From: CAYNRA01 sp046293395
GTDB lineage: Bacteria; Bacteroidota; Bacteroidia; Cytophagales; Spirosomataceae
NCBI GenBank assembly: GCA_046293395.1
Contig: JBKBOU010000003.1
Coordinates: 620,001 to 684,000, forward strand
Reading direction: 5' to 3'
Length of the DNA stretch: 64,000 nucleotides
The first letter of the stretch is position 1. Each line of letters begins with the position of its first letter. A program made the translations under genes and the position numbers. The notes below the pieces were generated by a model. That model searched no databases. It saw only the letters and a program-made list of their open reading frames with translations, and was not told the origin of the DNA. Below, in pieces: positions 16,729-26,435 of this stretch.

Positions 16729-16774
16729 ATACAGACAAACTCAAATTAGTACGGTTCCTCCGTTTTCAGTACAC

Positions 16775-18244
16775 ATGAACAAAAAAGTCGTCGTTATTGG
16801 TGCTGGCTTTGCTGGGCTTTCAGCTGCCACAAAACTTGCTTCGCAGGGATATGATGTAACCATTTTAGAAAAAAATTCTATTGCCGGTGGGCGCGCTCGT
16901 CTCTTTGAAACCCAGGGATTCAAGTTCGACATGGGACCAAGCTGGTACTGGATGCCTGATATTTTTGAGCGTTATTTCGAGGAATTTGGGAAAAAACCTT
17001 CCGATTATTACAACCTCGTTCGGCTTGACCCTTCCTACAAAGTTATTTTCGGTCAAAACGATGAAGTGGATTTACCTGCTTCGTACGAAAAACTAGAAGA
17101 ATTATTCGAACAACTCGAGCCGGGTAGTACGCCCCAACTTCGGGAGTTCCTCAAGCAAGCGGAATACAAATACAGAGTAGGTATCGGTGAATTTGTTTGG
17201 AAACCAAGCACTTCCATCACAGAATTTTTCGACTTCCGATTGATTTCAAAGGCGTTTAGCTTGGATTTATTCGCTTCTTTCGGTAAACATATCCGGAAAT
17301 TTTTCAAGAACGATAAATTACTCCAAATCATGGAGTTTCCCATTTTATTTTTGGGTGCGACGCCACAAAACACGCCCGCTTTGTATAGCCTCATGAATTA
17401 TGCAGAAATCATGAAAGGTACATGGTACCCGATGGGCGGTATGCACGAAATCATCAAAGGAATGGTGGCGTTGGCAGAAGAAAAGGGGGTTAAAATCAAG
17501 TTAAACCAGGAAGTCAGTCAATTCTCTTTCGAAAACAACAAAATCAACAAAGTCATTACTTCTCAAGGTAGTTTTGAGGCAGATGTTGTCGTTGGAGGCG
17601 CTGATTATCAACACATTGAAGAAAAGCTATTGGGTAAAGACTACCAAAATTATTCTGATTCTTATTGGGATAGCCGCGTAATGGCTCCTTCTTCTCTCCT
17701 ATTTTATTTAGGTGTGGATAGACGAATTGATAAATTAGAACATCACAATCTTTTCTTTGATGAAGACTTTGGTGTACACGCAGAAGAAATCTATACAACA
17801 CCTGTTTGGCCAAGTAAGCCTCTATTTTATGCATCGGCACCTTCAAAAACAGACCCGACCGTAGCACCTGAAGGAAGTGAAAACCTCTTTATTCTCATTC
17901 CGATTGCTCCAGATTTGGAAGATACAGAAGAATTAAGAGAAAAATATTACCACATCGTCATGGAACGTTTGGAAAAATACGTAGGACACGATGTTCGCGC
18001 GCATGTAGTTTATAAACGGAGTTTTGCCGTAGAGGATTTCAAGAAAGATTACCATTCTTACAAAGGAAATGCGTACGGACTTGCCAACACTTTATTTCAA
18101 ACAGCCTTTTTGAAACCAGGCTTGAAAAACAAAAAGGTCAAGAATTTGTTTTATACAGGACAGTTGACTGTTCCCGGGCCGGGGGTTCCCCCATCTCTTA
18201 TTTCTGGACTCGTTGTGGCGAAAGAAGTACAAAAGCAATTCTAA
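16775..18244 (+). CDS. crtI: Phytoene desaturase (CrtI-type)
   Basis: I start it at ATG 16775 (489 residues), which puts the FAD-binding Rossmann motif (KVVVIGAGFAGLSAA) at the very N-terminus as usual; a GTG 66 nt upstream overlaps the predicted promoter. The motif continues with ILEKNSIAGGRA, and the C-terminal family signature is GPGVPPSLISGLVVAKEV. The enzyme desaturates the colourless C40 phytoene to coloured carotenes (neurosporene or lycopene) at the membrane. crtB follows 87 nt later on the same strand. No cyclase, ketolase or hydroxylase gene is in the window, so later pigment steps are encoded elsewhere. Confidence 0.95.
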   Translation: MNKKVVVIGAGFAGLSAATKLASQGYDVTILEKNSIAGGRARLFETQGFKFDMGPSWYWMPDIFERYFEEFGKKPSDYYNLVRLDPSYKVIFGQNDEVDLPASYEKLEELFEQLEPGSTPQLREFLKQAEYKYRVGIGEFVWKPSTSITEFFDFRLISKAFSLDLFASFGKHIRKFFKNDKLLQIMEFPILFLGATPQNTPALYSLMNYAEIMKGTWYPMGGMHEIIKGMVALAEEKGVKIKLNQEVSQFSFENNKINKVITSQGSFEADVVVGGADYQHIEEKLLGKDYQNYSDSYWDSRVMAPSSLLFYLGVDRRIDKLEHHNLFFDEDFGVHAEEIYTTPVWPSKPLFYASAPSKTDPTVAPEGSENLFILIPIAPDLEDTEELREKYYHIVMERLEKYVGHDVRAHVVYKRSFAVEDFKKDYHSYKGNAYGLANTLFQTAFLKPGLKNKKVKNLFYTGQLTVPGPGVPPSLISGLVVAKEVQKQF

Positions 18245-18252
18245 AAAAATAG

Positions 18253-18271
18253 TGGGTTGCTTGTCAACCCA
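18253..18271 (+). other. Stem-loop between crtI and crtB
   Basis: TGGGTTG (18253-18259) pairs with CAACCCA (18265-18271) around a 5-nt loop, without a T-tract. It may protect the crtI 3' end or tune the crtB level. Confidence 0.4.
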
Positions 18272-18331
18272 ATTATTATAGATACATTGTAAAGCGTTTC
18301 GCAAGTTAAACCCATAAAAGACCTTCTATCT

Positions 18332-19171
18332 ATGTTAGCACTGTATGAAAAAACTACATTTGGATGTAGTAAGCTAATCACGGAACACTACAGTACTTCC
18401 TTTACACTTGGGATAAAGACCCTTGACAAGAAGTTCCATAAAGCCATTTATGCGATTTATGGGTTTGTAAGATATGCCGATGAAATTGTGGACACCTTTC
18501 ATGATTTCGATAAAAAAGTACTTTTAGACCGTTTCAAAGCAGATACCTATCTTGCTATTGAAGAAGGCATTAGTCTGAACCCGGTTCTTCATTCATTCCA
18601 AAAAGTTGTACGCGAATATTCGATTGAACACGAACTCATCGAAGCATTTCTATACAGTATGGAAATGGATTTGTACGACATTGAGTACGACAATGCCACA
18701 TACGAAAAATACATTTATGGTTCAGCGGAAGTGGTCGGTTTGATGTGTCTCCGTGTATTTTGTGAGGGTGACTTGGCTATGTATGACCGATTGAAAGACG
18801 ACGCAAGAAGTCTTGGAGCGGCTTTCCAAAAAGTAAATTTTCTTCGTGACATAAAAAGTGACTTTACCGAGAGAGGACGCGTTTATTTCCCAGGGGTGGA
18901 CTTCACAGACTTCTCAAAAGATGCGAAGGAACTTATTGAAGAGGACATTCAAGCGGATTTCGACAAAGCGCTGCGCGGAATCAATGGATTACCTGACGGT
19001 GCAAAAAGAGGAGTTCATTTGGCTTACACGTATTACCTCAAGTTATTCAGCCGCATTAAAAAAACATCCGCTAATCGTATCCAAAATGAAAGAATCCGTG
19101 TTCCTGATTCTGTAAAATTGGCGTTATTAGCGAAAACATTGGTTAAAACGAGTTTCAACGTACTTTTCTAA
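18332..19171 (+). CDS. crtB: Phytoene synthase
   Basis: The 279-residue enzyme condenses two geranylgeranyl diphosphates head to head to phytoene. The two Asp-rich metal-binding motifs of the squalene/phytoene synthase family are present: DEIVD at 50-54 and RDIKSD around D173/D177. The N-terminal YSTSFTLGIKTLDKKFHKAI stretch is also a family mark. It follows crtI and supplies its substrate; the two genes probably share one transcript. The stop codon is only 7 nt from the end of the convergent EamA gene. Confidence 0.95.
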   Translation: MLALYEKTTFGCSKLITEHYSTSFTLGIKTLDKKFHKAIYAIYGFVRYADEIVDTFHDFDKKVLLDRFKADTYLAIEEGISLNPVLHSFQKVVREYSIEHELIEAFLYSMEMDLYDIEYDNATYEKYIYGSAEVVGLMCLRVFCEGDLAMYDRLKDDARSLGAAFQKVNFLRDIKSDFTERGRVYFPGVDFTDFSKDAKELIEEDIQADFDKALRGINGLPDGAKRGVHLAYTYYLKLFSRIKKTSANRIQNERIRVPDSVKLALLAKTLVKTSFNVLF

Positions 19172-19178
19172 ACGATGT

Positions 19179-20072
19179 TTATTTTTGGGAAATTAAAAAC
19201 CCACCCAAAATAACCAAAAAGATGCCGACTAGACTTGTCCAAGCTGGAAAGGCATCGCCCAACAACCAACCGAAAAAAACAGAAAAGACAATATTTGAGT
19301 AGCCGGCCACAGAAATGAGGCCGGCTTTTCCGTGTGTAAATGCCTTTGTTAAATAAATTTGCCCGAGCAAAGCAGCAAAACCAAGCAAGGCAATCCAGAG
19401 CCATTCCCAATAAACGGGAAAAACAAAAGTTGGAAAAACAATTTGCCATGCGCCTGTTGGTTTTGCGATATAACCGACGAGCAGAGAGAAAATCGGCAAT
19501 AAAATCCCAGAAAGCATGAAAGATAGAATAATGACGCGTGCATCGTAGCGCGTGGATAACTTCCGGATACTCAGATACGCCATGGCTGTCATGATGGCAT
19601 TCAGAACACCCAAAAAGTGATTATTAATTTGTGCCAAACCACCCGACATTTGAGGAAGAAAAATGAAGCAAATTCCGCCAAAACCTACAAAAATGGCTGT
19701 CCATTCCTTCTTTTTTAAATATTCCTGCAAGAAATAATAGGACATCAACGCCAAAAAAATGGGATACGTTTGTTGGTACGTGATGGCTTCGGCTAAGCCA
19801 ATGGCTGTAATACTATAAAAGAAAGTGAACAAAGCCAATGTCCCGATGATACCTCGAAAAACGAGCAGCCCATTTCTTCCACCAACTTGCTTGATTGGAC
19901 GTTTCCAGACGGAAAAAAAGAGGAAAATAACACCAATTAAATTTCGGAATAAGACCAACTCCACCGCGCCAAGTCTTTCTCCTAAAGCACGGGCGGCAGC
20001 ACCCATCAACGCAAAACAGAAGGACGCGAAAACCATGTAAATAATTCCTTTTCGGAGCGTATCGTGTGTCAT
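19179..20072 (-). CDS. EamA/DMT-family transporter
   Basis: The 297-residue protein has ten predicted transmembrane helices in two homologous halves, the EamA repeat layout. The first half contains ALGERLGAVELVLFRNLIG after helix 1 and the typical FTFFYSITAIGLAEAITYQQ stretch; the second half ends with VFFGWLLGDAFPAWTSLVG. Members export amino acids, nucleotides or other small metabolites, and the substrate cannot be read from sequence. It converges on crtB but shares no transcript with it. A -7 box is present upstream. Confidence 0.88.
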   Translation of the reverse strand: MTHDTLRKGIIYMVFASFCFALMGAAARALGERLGAVELVLFRNLIGVIFLFFSVWKRPIKQVGGRNGLLVFRGIIGTLALFTFFYSITAIGLAEAITYQQTYPIFLALMSYYFLQEYLKKKEWTAIFVGFGGICFIFLPQMSGGLAQINNHFLGVLNAIMTAMAYLSIRKLSTRYDARVIILSFMLSGILLPIFSLLVGYIAKPTGAWQIVFPTFVFPVYWEWLWIALLGFAALLGQIYLTKAFTHGKAGLISVAGYSNIVFSVFFGWLLGDAFPAWTSLVGIFLVILGGFLISQK

Positions 20073-20090
20073 TTGCTTTCAAATAAACGA

Positions 20091-20098
20091 CAAATATA
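20091..20098 (-). promoter_or_regulatory. -7 promoter element of the EamA gene
   Basis: The minus strand reads TATATTTG, matching TAnnTTTG, 19 nt upstream of the ATG. No clear -33 box. Confidence 0.42.
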
Positions 20099-20262
20099 CA
20101 ACAAGAAATTGCCGTCTGTCCTGAAATGAATCGTGTTACACCTATTTGAAAGAAAAACAAAAAGGTATTCGTCATTTTTAATACACTTGTTTTCTATTCG
20201 TTACCTACATGAAAAATGAGCGCTTTTCATATAAAATCCATTCTTAAACGCATTTAGTCAAA

Positions 20263-22854
20263 ATGAAACCCAATCACTTTACCTTTTTCATCTTTCACAC
20301 ATTCCTTCTTTTACAGACTTTTTATTCATTTGCGGCGGGTACAATCGAGGGTATCGTCCGTAACCAAGAAGGAGAAATCCTCCCGTTTACGTCCATTAGT
20401 ATTGAAAAATCAACGATAGCAACTATGGCGAATGAAGAAGGTAATTTTTTACTTTCTTTACCAGCCGGAACGCATGTCATCAAGTTTCAACACATTGGTT
20501 ATCAATCGTTTGTTAAAAAAATTGACTTATCTGAGAACCAAACAATTTCATTGGAGATACGTCTGGAGAAATCGGTTATTCAGTTAGGTGAAGTAAAAGT
20601 CAATAATTCGAATGAAGACCCAGCCTTAACGATTATTCGAAAGACAGTGGCGATGTCTTCTATTCATCACAAAGAAGTGCAGAGTTATTCACTAAAAAAC
20701 TATGTACGTGCTGCGATTCGGGTGGATAAAGTACCTCTTTTGTTGAAAAAACAATTAAAAGACAATTTTGTCAAACTGGGACAAACGTATGTTCTAGAAA
20801 GTATCAAGCAAATTACGTTTCGGCAACCGAGCAGTTATACAGAAAAAGTGGTGTCGGTGCGTTCCAATATTCCTCCTCATTTCCAAGGTAGTGAAAGCAT
20901 TTCGTTCAATTTAGAAAATATGTACGACCCAAAGAATGAAATATCACCAATTACACCCAAAGGTGCAAGCAGATATACCTACGAATACATTGGGTATTTC
21001 GAAGATAATGGACTACTAATCAACAAGATAAAAATAAAACCACGTATTCAAGGAAGAGGTTTATGGGATGGAGTGATTCATATCATTGATGGCAGCTGGT
21101 ATATACACAGTTTGGATGTTCGGGTGAATAATGGTTCAGGCGATGTCCAATATAAGACCATTTATGCACCTATTCAAGGAATTTGGCTTCCTGTTCAGTC
21201 TGATTTTTCAGCGAAGGTAAGCACTTTTGGGTTTTCCTTGACAACCAAAGCCACGACTTCATTTCGGGATTATAAAATTCAAATCAATCCTCGTTTTCAT
21301 CAAAGTAAACCTGTTTTGATTGATGAAAAAATAGCCAAGTCTGAGGCAAAAGAAGTAAGAGAAAAAAATAGGGCAAATGGGAAAAAGCTGTCAGAGGAAA
21401 TGACCTTGAAGGAATTTAAGCGATTTGTTCAAGAAACCAAGCGTCAAGAAACACCACGTGGGGAAGTTCAAATTACGGAACGGAATACCTCAGAAGATTC
21501 GCTTGCCCGGAAAAGAGATGAGCAATATTGGCAGACTGAACGCATGGTTCCTTTGACCGATTTGGAAGTGAAAGGCTACCAAGAAGCTGATAGTATCTAT
21601 GCGCGTTTAGAGGATAAAATAAAGCAGCGAATACAAAAAGACTCGGTTGCGCGGGCGGGTGGAGCGCCATTCAAATGGAATCATTTATTAGTTGGCCATA
21701 CATACAGATACCAAAAACTATATCCTGAAAAACGAAACTCTCCATTCAGACATTCTTTTACGTTTGGTGGTTGGCAGACAAACTCGCGATATACAGCTGT
21801 GGAAGGGTTTAATTGGCAGCTTCCGAAGATAGGATATGTACATGCACAAGACACTCTTCGTTCTTGGTCGTCGGAGGTACAATTGGCGTATGCGTTCGCT
21901 AAAAATCAATTGAACGGAGAGATGAGGAACCAATTTACAAGCAAATATGGTCGGTTTAGTTGGCAACTTGGGAGAAGAATCACACAAATAAATCCTGTTG
22001 TTCCGGATGCGTTGGGTAGCTTTTATACATTTTGGCTGAACCGTTCGGAAAATAAATTTTACCAAGAAACCTTTCAGGAATTTTCATTTTTTCGCCGTCT
22101 ATCCCCACAGTTATCAACCGACTTCAAAGCCTATATTGGCAGACGGGCTCCTTTGGAAAACAGCATCAATTCCAGTTTTTTTAATCCAACTTCTGAGAGC
22201 GTGTTTTCATCCAATCATCCGCAAAACCAAGTATTTGGAGAAGCTAGTACGGCATTTACTGCGCATACGTTTGGTCGTATAACCGGCGTAGTTACTTACC
22301 AACCCAATGTGCAACTTTACCGTACGAATAACCGCGAATACCGGCGAAACCTCGGCACGACCTATCAATTTACCTACCAAGCAGGATTTGGGGAAAATGG
22401 ATTTCAACGCGTTGAGCTGATGGCAAAACAAGCGATTCGCGTACCTCGTTTTACGCTAAATTGGCAAGCTTCGGCAGGTACGTTCCTTGGAAAGCAACCG
22501 ACGTATTTTCTAGATTTTCGTCATTTTGAAGGCAATGAGCTACTTATTCAGACACATACGAAATTCCGTGCTTTGCCTTTTTATCAATACAGTACAAATG
22601 GGCATTATTTAGAAGGGTTTTTAGATGTCGAATTTCCGAAGTTCTTCCTTACGCAACTACCTTTTATACAAAAGAAAAAAATACAAGAAACATGGATGTT
22701 CAATATTCTGAAGACCAAAGAACTTTCTTACTATGTGGAAACCGGTTACGGAGTACAAATTCCTGCGCCAGAGATTCGTGTAGAGGGTTTTCGGAGTTGG
22801 TCGGCAGCAGATGCGGCACGTTGGGGCGTTCGTGTACATTTACCCATTCGATAA
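20263..22854 (+). CDS. DUF5686 outer-membrane protein with carboxypeptidase-like regulatory domain
   Basis: The 863-residue protein has a signal peptide (about 1-25, ending SFAAG), a CarboxypepD_reg-like beta-sandwich (about 27-110, EGIVRNQEGEILPFTSISI and IKFQHIGYQSF), and then the long DUF5686 region. This region starts around PALTIIRKTVAMSSIHHKEV and probably ends as a beta-barrel (alternating aromatic strands up to the C-terminal VRVHLPIR). Such proteins are common in Bacteroidota and their function is unknown; they are regarded as outer-membrane proteins related in layout to TonB receptors but without a plug. It is a single gene, closed by a bidirectional terminator. Confidence 0.82.
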   Translation: MKPNHFTFFIFHTFLLLQTFYSFAAGTIEGIVRNQEGEILPFTSISIEKSTIATMANEEGNFLLSLPAGTHVIKFQHIGYQSFVKKIDLSENQTISLEIRLEKSVIQLGEVKVNNSNEDPALTIIRKTVAMSSIHHKEVQSYSLKNYVRAAIRVDKVPLLLKKQLKDNFVKLGQTYVLESIKQITFRQPSSYTEKVVSVRSNIPPHFQGSESISFNLENMYDPKNEISPITPKGASRYTYEYIGYFEDNGLLINKIKIKPRIQGRGLWDGVIHIIDGSWYIHSLDVRVNNGSGDVQYKTIYAPIQGIWLPVQSDFSAKVSTFGFSLTTKATTSFRDYKIQINPRFHQSKPVLIDEKIAKSEAKEVREKNRANGKKLSEEMTLKEFKRFVQETKRQETPRGEVQITERNTSEDSLARKRDEQYWQTERMVPLTDLEVKGYQEADSIYARLEDKIKQRIQKDSVARAGGAPFKWNHLLVGHTYRYQKLYPEKRNSPFRHSFTFGGWQTNSRYTAVEGFNWQLPKIGYVHAQDTLRSWSSEVQLAYAFAKNQLNGEMRNQFTSKYGRFSWQLGRRITQINPVVPDALGSFYTFWLNRSENKFYQETFQEFSFFRRLSPQLSTDFKAYIGRRAPLENSINSSFFNPTSESVFSSNHPQNQVFGEASTAFTAHTFGRITGVVTYQPNVQLYRTNNREYRRNLGTTYQFTYQAGFGENGFQRVELMAKQAIRVPRFTLNWQASAGTFLGKQPTYFLDFRHFEGNELLIQTHTKFRALPFYQYSTNGHYLEGFLDVEFPKFFLTQLPFIQKKKIQETWMFNILKTKELSYYVETGYGVQIPAPEIRVEGFRSWSAADAARWGVRVHLPIR

Positions 22855-22858
22855 AAAA

Positions 22859-22880
22859 AGAAGGGGTTTAGGCCCCTTCT
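22859..22880. terminator. Bidirectional terminator between DUF5686 gene and prfA
   Basis: AGAAGGGG (22859-22866) pairs with CCCCTTCT (22873-22880) around a 6-nt loop. A-rich sequence lies on the left and T residues on the right, so it serves both converging genes; it contains the prfA stop codon. Confidence 0.8.
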
Positions 22881-23938
22881 TTCATTCTTTCCGTATTTTC
22901 TGCAATTCGTAGTTGCTCAATAAAATCACCTACTTGGCCATCCATAACGGCGGGTAGATTATACACGGTATAGCCAATTCGATGATCTGTCACACGGCTT
23001 TGCGGATAATTATAGGTTCTAATTTTATCCGAACGATCTCCAGAGCCCACCATACTTTTGCGGTGAGCAGCGATTTCGGCATTGTGCTTGGCGAGTTCCA
23101 TTTCATAAATTCGGGAACGAAGTACCGAGAGCGCCTTCTCTCTGTTCTTAATTTGAGAACGTTCATCTTGGCAAGAAACTACAATTCCGGTAGGAATGTG
23201 CACCATTCGAACTGCCGAGTAAGTTGTATTCACTGACTGCCCACCCGCACCCGACGAGTTGAATGTATCTACTCGAATATCATTCATATTGATTTGAACA
23301 TCGACCTCATCGGCTTCAGGTAAAACAGCAACAGATGCCGCAGATGTGTGTACGCGGCCTTGAGATTCCGTCGCAGGGACACGTTGCACGCGGTGAACGC
23401 CCGACTCAAACTTCATTTTGCCATACACATCTTCGCCTTCTACTTGAAGAATAATCTCTTTGTATCCACCCGCAGTTCCTTCGTTTATATCAATAACAGA
23501 CATTCTCCAGCCCTGCGTTTCAATGAATTTTTGGTACATACGGAACAAATCTCCAGCAAAAATAGAAGCTTCATCGCCACCGGCGCCAGCTCGAATTTCC
23601 AGAATAATATTTTTACTATCGTTCGGGTCACGCGGGATAAGCATTTCTTTCAAAATACTTTCCATTTCTTCCTTTTTAGGAAGCAGTTCATCCAATTCAG
23701 CTTTAGCAAGCTCGCGGAGTTCCTCGTCTTTTTCGGTAGAAATTATTTGTTTGGCTTCGTCGATATTTTGCAGGATATGGGAAAACTCCTTGTATTTTAT
23801 TACAATTTTTTCAAGGTCTTTGTATTCTTTACTAATCCTTTTAAACTTAGACATATCTGAAACGACCTCTGGCATAGTGATTTGTTGAGAAACCTCCTCA
23901 AATCTTTCGCGAATTGCCTCTAATTGATCTAACATCAT
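22868..23938 (-). CDS. prfA: Peptide chain release factor 1
   Basis: The 356-residue protein reads UAA and UAG stop codons and releases the peptide from the ribosome. The recognition tripeptide PAT (188-190, PxT class of RF1) and the GGQ loop (232-234, SSGAGGQSVNTTYSAVRM) are both intact. The length is usual. The N-terminus has two consecutive ATG codons; either may be used. It is divergent from moaA, with 135 nt between them. Confidence 0.97.
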   Translation of the reverse strand: MMLDQLEAIRERFEEVSQQITMPEVVSDMSKFKRISKEYKDLEKIVIKYKEFSHILQNIDEAKQIISTEKDEELRELAKAELDELLPKKEEMESILKEMLIPRDPNDSKNIILEIRAGAGGDEASIFAGDLFRMYQKFIETQGWRMSVIDINEGTAGGYKEIILQVEGEDVYGKMKFESGVHRVQRVPATESQGRVHTSAASVAVLPEADEVDVQINMNDIRVDTFNSSGAGGQSVNTTYSAVRMVHIPTGIVVSCQDERSQIKNREKALSVLRSRIYEMELAKHNAEIAAHRKSMVGSGDRSDKIRTYNYPQSRVTDHRIGYTVYNLPAVMDGQVGDFIEQLRIAENTERMKEGA

Positions 23939-23968
23939 GGAGTAAAATGTCTTTTGATTTAATTTTCA

Positions 23969-24004
23969 CAAAATTAATCCTAATTTTAATATGATTTTGA
24001 CAAA
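23969..24004 (-). promoter_or_regulatory. Possible promoter of prfA
   Basis: On the minus strand TTTG (24004-24001) and TAATTTTG (23976-23969) are separated by 24 nt, slightly longer than usual. The ATG is 30 nt downstream. Confidence 0.4.
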
Positions 24005-24073
24005 CACAGGGATTACTTGCTTGTTAAATCGTTTATTCAATCTATTACCCAGCGCTATTTACCTATCAAAATC

Positions 24074-25054
24074 ATGCTCATAGATAATCACGGACGGCCC
24101 GTCAACTATCTTCGGCTAGCCATTACAGACAAATGTAATTTACGCTGTTCTTATTGTATGCCTTTTGAAGGGATTCAATTTTTACCCAAAAAGCAACTTT
24201 TAAGCTACGAAGAAATCATTCGGATGATTCAATTGATGGCGGAAATGGGGATTTCCAAAGTCCGAATAACAGGTGGTGAGCCTTTTGTTCGCCGCGACAT
24301 CATGCAGCTATTGGAAAAAATAGTACAACTACCTGGTATTGAGCAAGTTCACTTAACAACCAATGGCACACGAACAGCTGAACATATTCCTAGACTAAAA
24401 GAATTAGGTATCAAATCTGTTAATTTAAGCATTGATTCACTGGACAGAAACCGATTTTTTGACATGACACGGCGGGATGAACTTCCACAAGTTCTGGAAA
24501 CGCTCCATGCACTCATTGCTCATGGTATCCCGACGAAAATCAACTCGGTGGTGATGTCGCAAAAAAACAAAGAGGACATTCATTTATTAACGGCATTGAC
24601 CAAAGACCTTCCTGTTTCTGTTCGATTCATTGAAGAAATGCCTTTCAATGGTTCGGGTAATGAACAAGTGGAATTTCTCTCCTATCAACGTATCATTGAG
24701 CAAATTCGAGGGTCTTATCCGCATCTTGAGAAAATAGACGATGATGCGTTTAGTACTTCGTATAATTATAAAATCCCGGGTCATGCAGGGACGGTTGGGG
24801 TTATTGCTGCTTTTAGTAGAACATTTTGCGGTACTTGCAATCGTTTGCGTGTTACCCCCACGGGAGACGTAAAAACCTGTTTGTATGACGAAGGAGTTTT
24901 CTCTATCCGGGATTTACTTCGTTCTACTGACGACAATCAGGTAGTTCAAACGAGGCTTCGGGAAGTTATTGGACAGCGTGCAAAAGATGGATTTGAGGCA
25001 GAAAAAAATAGGAATACGCATATTAATGAATCAATGACTACAATCGGTGGATAA
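24074..25054 (+). CDS. moaA: GTP 3',8-cyclase MoaA
   Basis: I start it at ATG 24074 (326 residues); an earlier TTG would add 19 residues that do not fit the family. The radical-SAM cluster ligands are C21, C25 and C28 (CNLRCSYC), the second 4Fe-4S cluster ligands are C252, C255 and C269 (FCGTCNRLRVTPTGDVKTC), and the protein ends in the double glycine needed for catalysis. It performs the first step of molybdenum-cofactor synthesis, turning GTP into 3',8-cyclo-dihydro-GTP. moeA follows after 3 nt and moaC further on, so this is a cofactor operon. Confidence 0.97.
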   Translation: MLIDNHGRPVNYLRLAITDKCNLRCSYCMPFEGIQFLPKKQLLSYEEIIRMIQLMAEMGISKVRITGGEPFVRRDIMQLLEKIVQLPGIEQVHLTTNGTRTAEHIPRLKELGIKSVNLSIDSLDRNRFFDMTRRDELPQVLETLHALIAHGIPTKINSVVMSQKNKEDIHLLTALTKDLPVSVRFIEEMPFNGSGNEQVEFLSYQRIIEQIRGSYPHLEKIDDDAFSTSYNYKIPGHAGTVGVIAAFSRTFCGTCNRLRVTPTGDVKTCLYDEGVFSIRDLLRSTDDNQVVQTRLREVIGQRAKDGFEAEKNRNTHINESMTTIGG

Positions 25055-25057
25055 CGT

Positions 25058-26272
25058 ATGATTTCAACAAACGAAGCGGATAGACACATTTTATCTACCC
25101 GCATTAAACTCAAAACAGAACAAATACCCTTTCAAAAGTCTGCCGGACGCATTTTGGCGGAACCTATTCAAACAGACAGAGATTTACCTCCTTTTCATCG
25201 GGTGACGATGGACGGTGTAGCGGTTTCTTTTGAAGGTTTCAAGCCAGACAAACCCTTTTTCTTGGAAAAGACAATCCGAGCGGGCGAACCCCAAACGACC
25301 TTAACGAATCCGAACCATGGTATAGAAATCATGACGGGTGCCATGTTACCTATTGGAGCCGATACTGTTATTCGGTACGAGGATATCATGATTGATGGGC
25401 GAATTGCGTACTGCAAAAAAGAAGCGGTGGTACAGAAGGGACAAAATATTCACTTACAAGGAAGCGATTTAAAAAAAGGAGATACAATTGCCGCTGTGCA
25501 TAAATACATTCACCCAGCGATGCTCGGCGCTTTTGCCAGTGTCGGAAAAACCCATGTAACCGTCTTTACCCAACCCAAAGTACTCATTATTTCAACCGGT
25601 GATGAAATCATTTCTGTTGAAAAACAACCGTTGCCACACCAAATTCGCTCTTCCAATTCGTATGCCATTGAGGCTGCTTTACTCCCGTGGACACAGCAAA
25701 TTGAGCACTTACATTTGCCAGATGACGATGTTCTTATTGATAAAATCCTAAAAAAGAAACTACCTCTTTTTGATTGCATCATTCTTTCTGGTGGAGTATC
25801 AGCCGGAAAATTTGACCATATTCCTATTGCTCTTGGTCGTTTGGGGGTACAAACGTTATTTCATAAGGTGACACAAAAACCGGGGAAACCTTTTTGGTTT
25901 GGAAGAAAAACAGATGCAAGCAACAGAATTCTTCAAGTTGTATTTGCTTTACCCGGAAACCCTGCGTCCACTTTTTTGTGCGTTCATCGGTACGTTATTC
26001 CTTGGTTTAAGCAAAACTATCAACTCGAAAATAAGGCAGAGTGGGCTATTTTAAAAGAGGACATTGCCTCACCCATTCCATTAACCCATTTTGTGCAAGT
26101 AAGCTTGGCATACAATGAGGCGACGCACCAACTGGAAGCAAGTCCAGTTTTCGGAAATGGTTCAGGTGACTTAGTTAGTTTGGTACATATTGATGGATTT
26201 ATAGAATTGCCAGCCAATGAAAATACATTTGCAAAAGGCACGGCAATTCGTCTTTGGCGTACGCGAATTTGA
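25058..26272 (+). CDS. moeA: Molybdopterin molybdenumtransferase MoeA
   Basis: The 404-residue enzyme inserts molybdate into adenylylated molybdopterin. Family marks are AGRILAEPIQTDRDLPPFHR with MDGVAV near residues 28-52, TGAMLPIGADTVIRYED, IISTGDEI near 188, ILSGGVSAGKFD near 245, and ALPGNPAST near 304. The gene starts 3 nt after moaA, so it is translationally coupled to it. A 163-nt gap without a gene separates it from moaC. Confidence 0.96.
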   Translation: MISTNEADRHILSTRIKLKTEQIPFQKSAGRILAEPIQTDRDLPPFHRVTMDGVAVSFEGFKPDKPFFLEKTIRAGEPQTTLTNPNHGIEIMTGAMLPIGADTVIRYEDIMIDGRIAYCKKEAVVQKGQNIHLQGSDLKKGDTIAAVHKYIHPAMLGAFASVGKTHVTVFTQPKVLIISTGDEIISVEKQPLPHQIRSSNSYAIEAALLPWTQQIEHLHLPDDDVLIDKILKKKLPLFDCIILSGGVSAGKFDHIPIALGRLGVQTLFHKVTQKPGKPFWFGRKTDASNRILQVVFALPGNPASTFLCVHRYVIPWFKQNYQLENKAEWAILKEDIASPIPLTHFVQVSLAYNEATHQLEASPVFGNGSGDLVSLVHIDGFIELPANENTFAKGTAIRLWRTRI

Positions 26273-26435
26273 CTTTATTTGCATTGAATTTTTGGGATGA
26301 AAGTGAATGATTTTTTACCTTGATGAACGCTTGAAAATCGAAATTTCACAATTCGAAAGAGACTTTTCATAAGAACTAATCATTTTGAATAGGACAAAAT
26401 GAATGCAATTTTTTTTAATCCATTAATCTAATTTT

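Noticed and set aside
23348..23888. Open frames of 142-170 codons opposite prfA
   Set aside because: Shadows of a strongly conserved gene on the other strand; no independent evidence.
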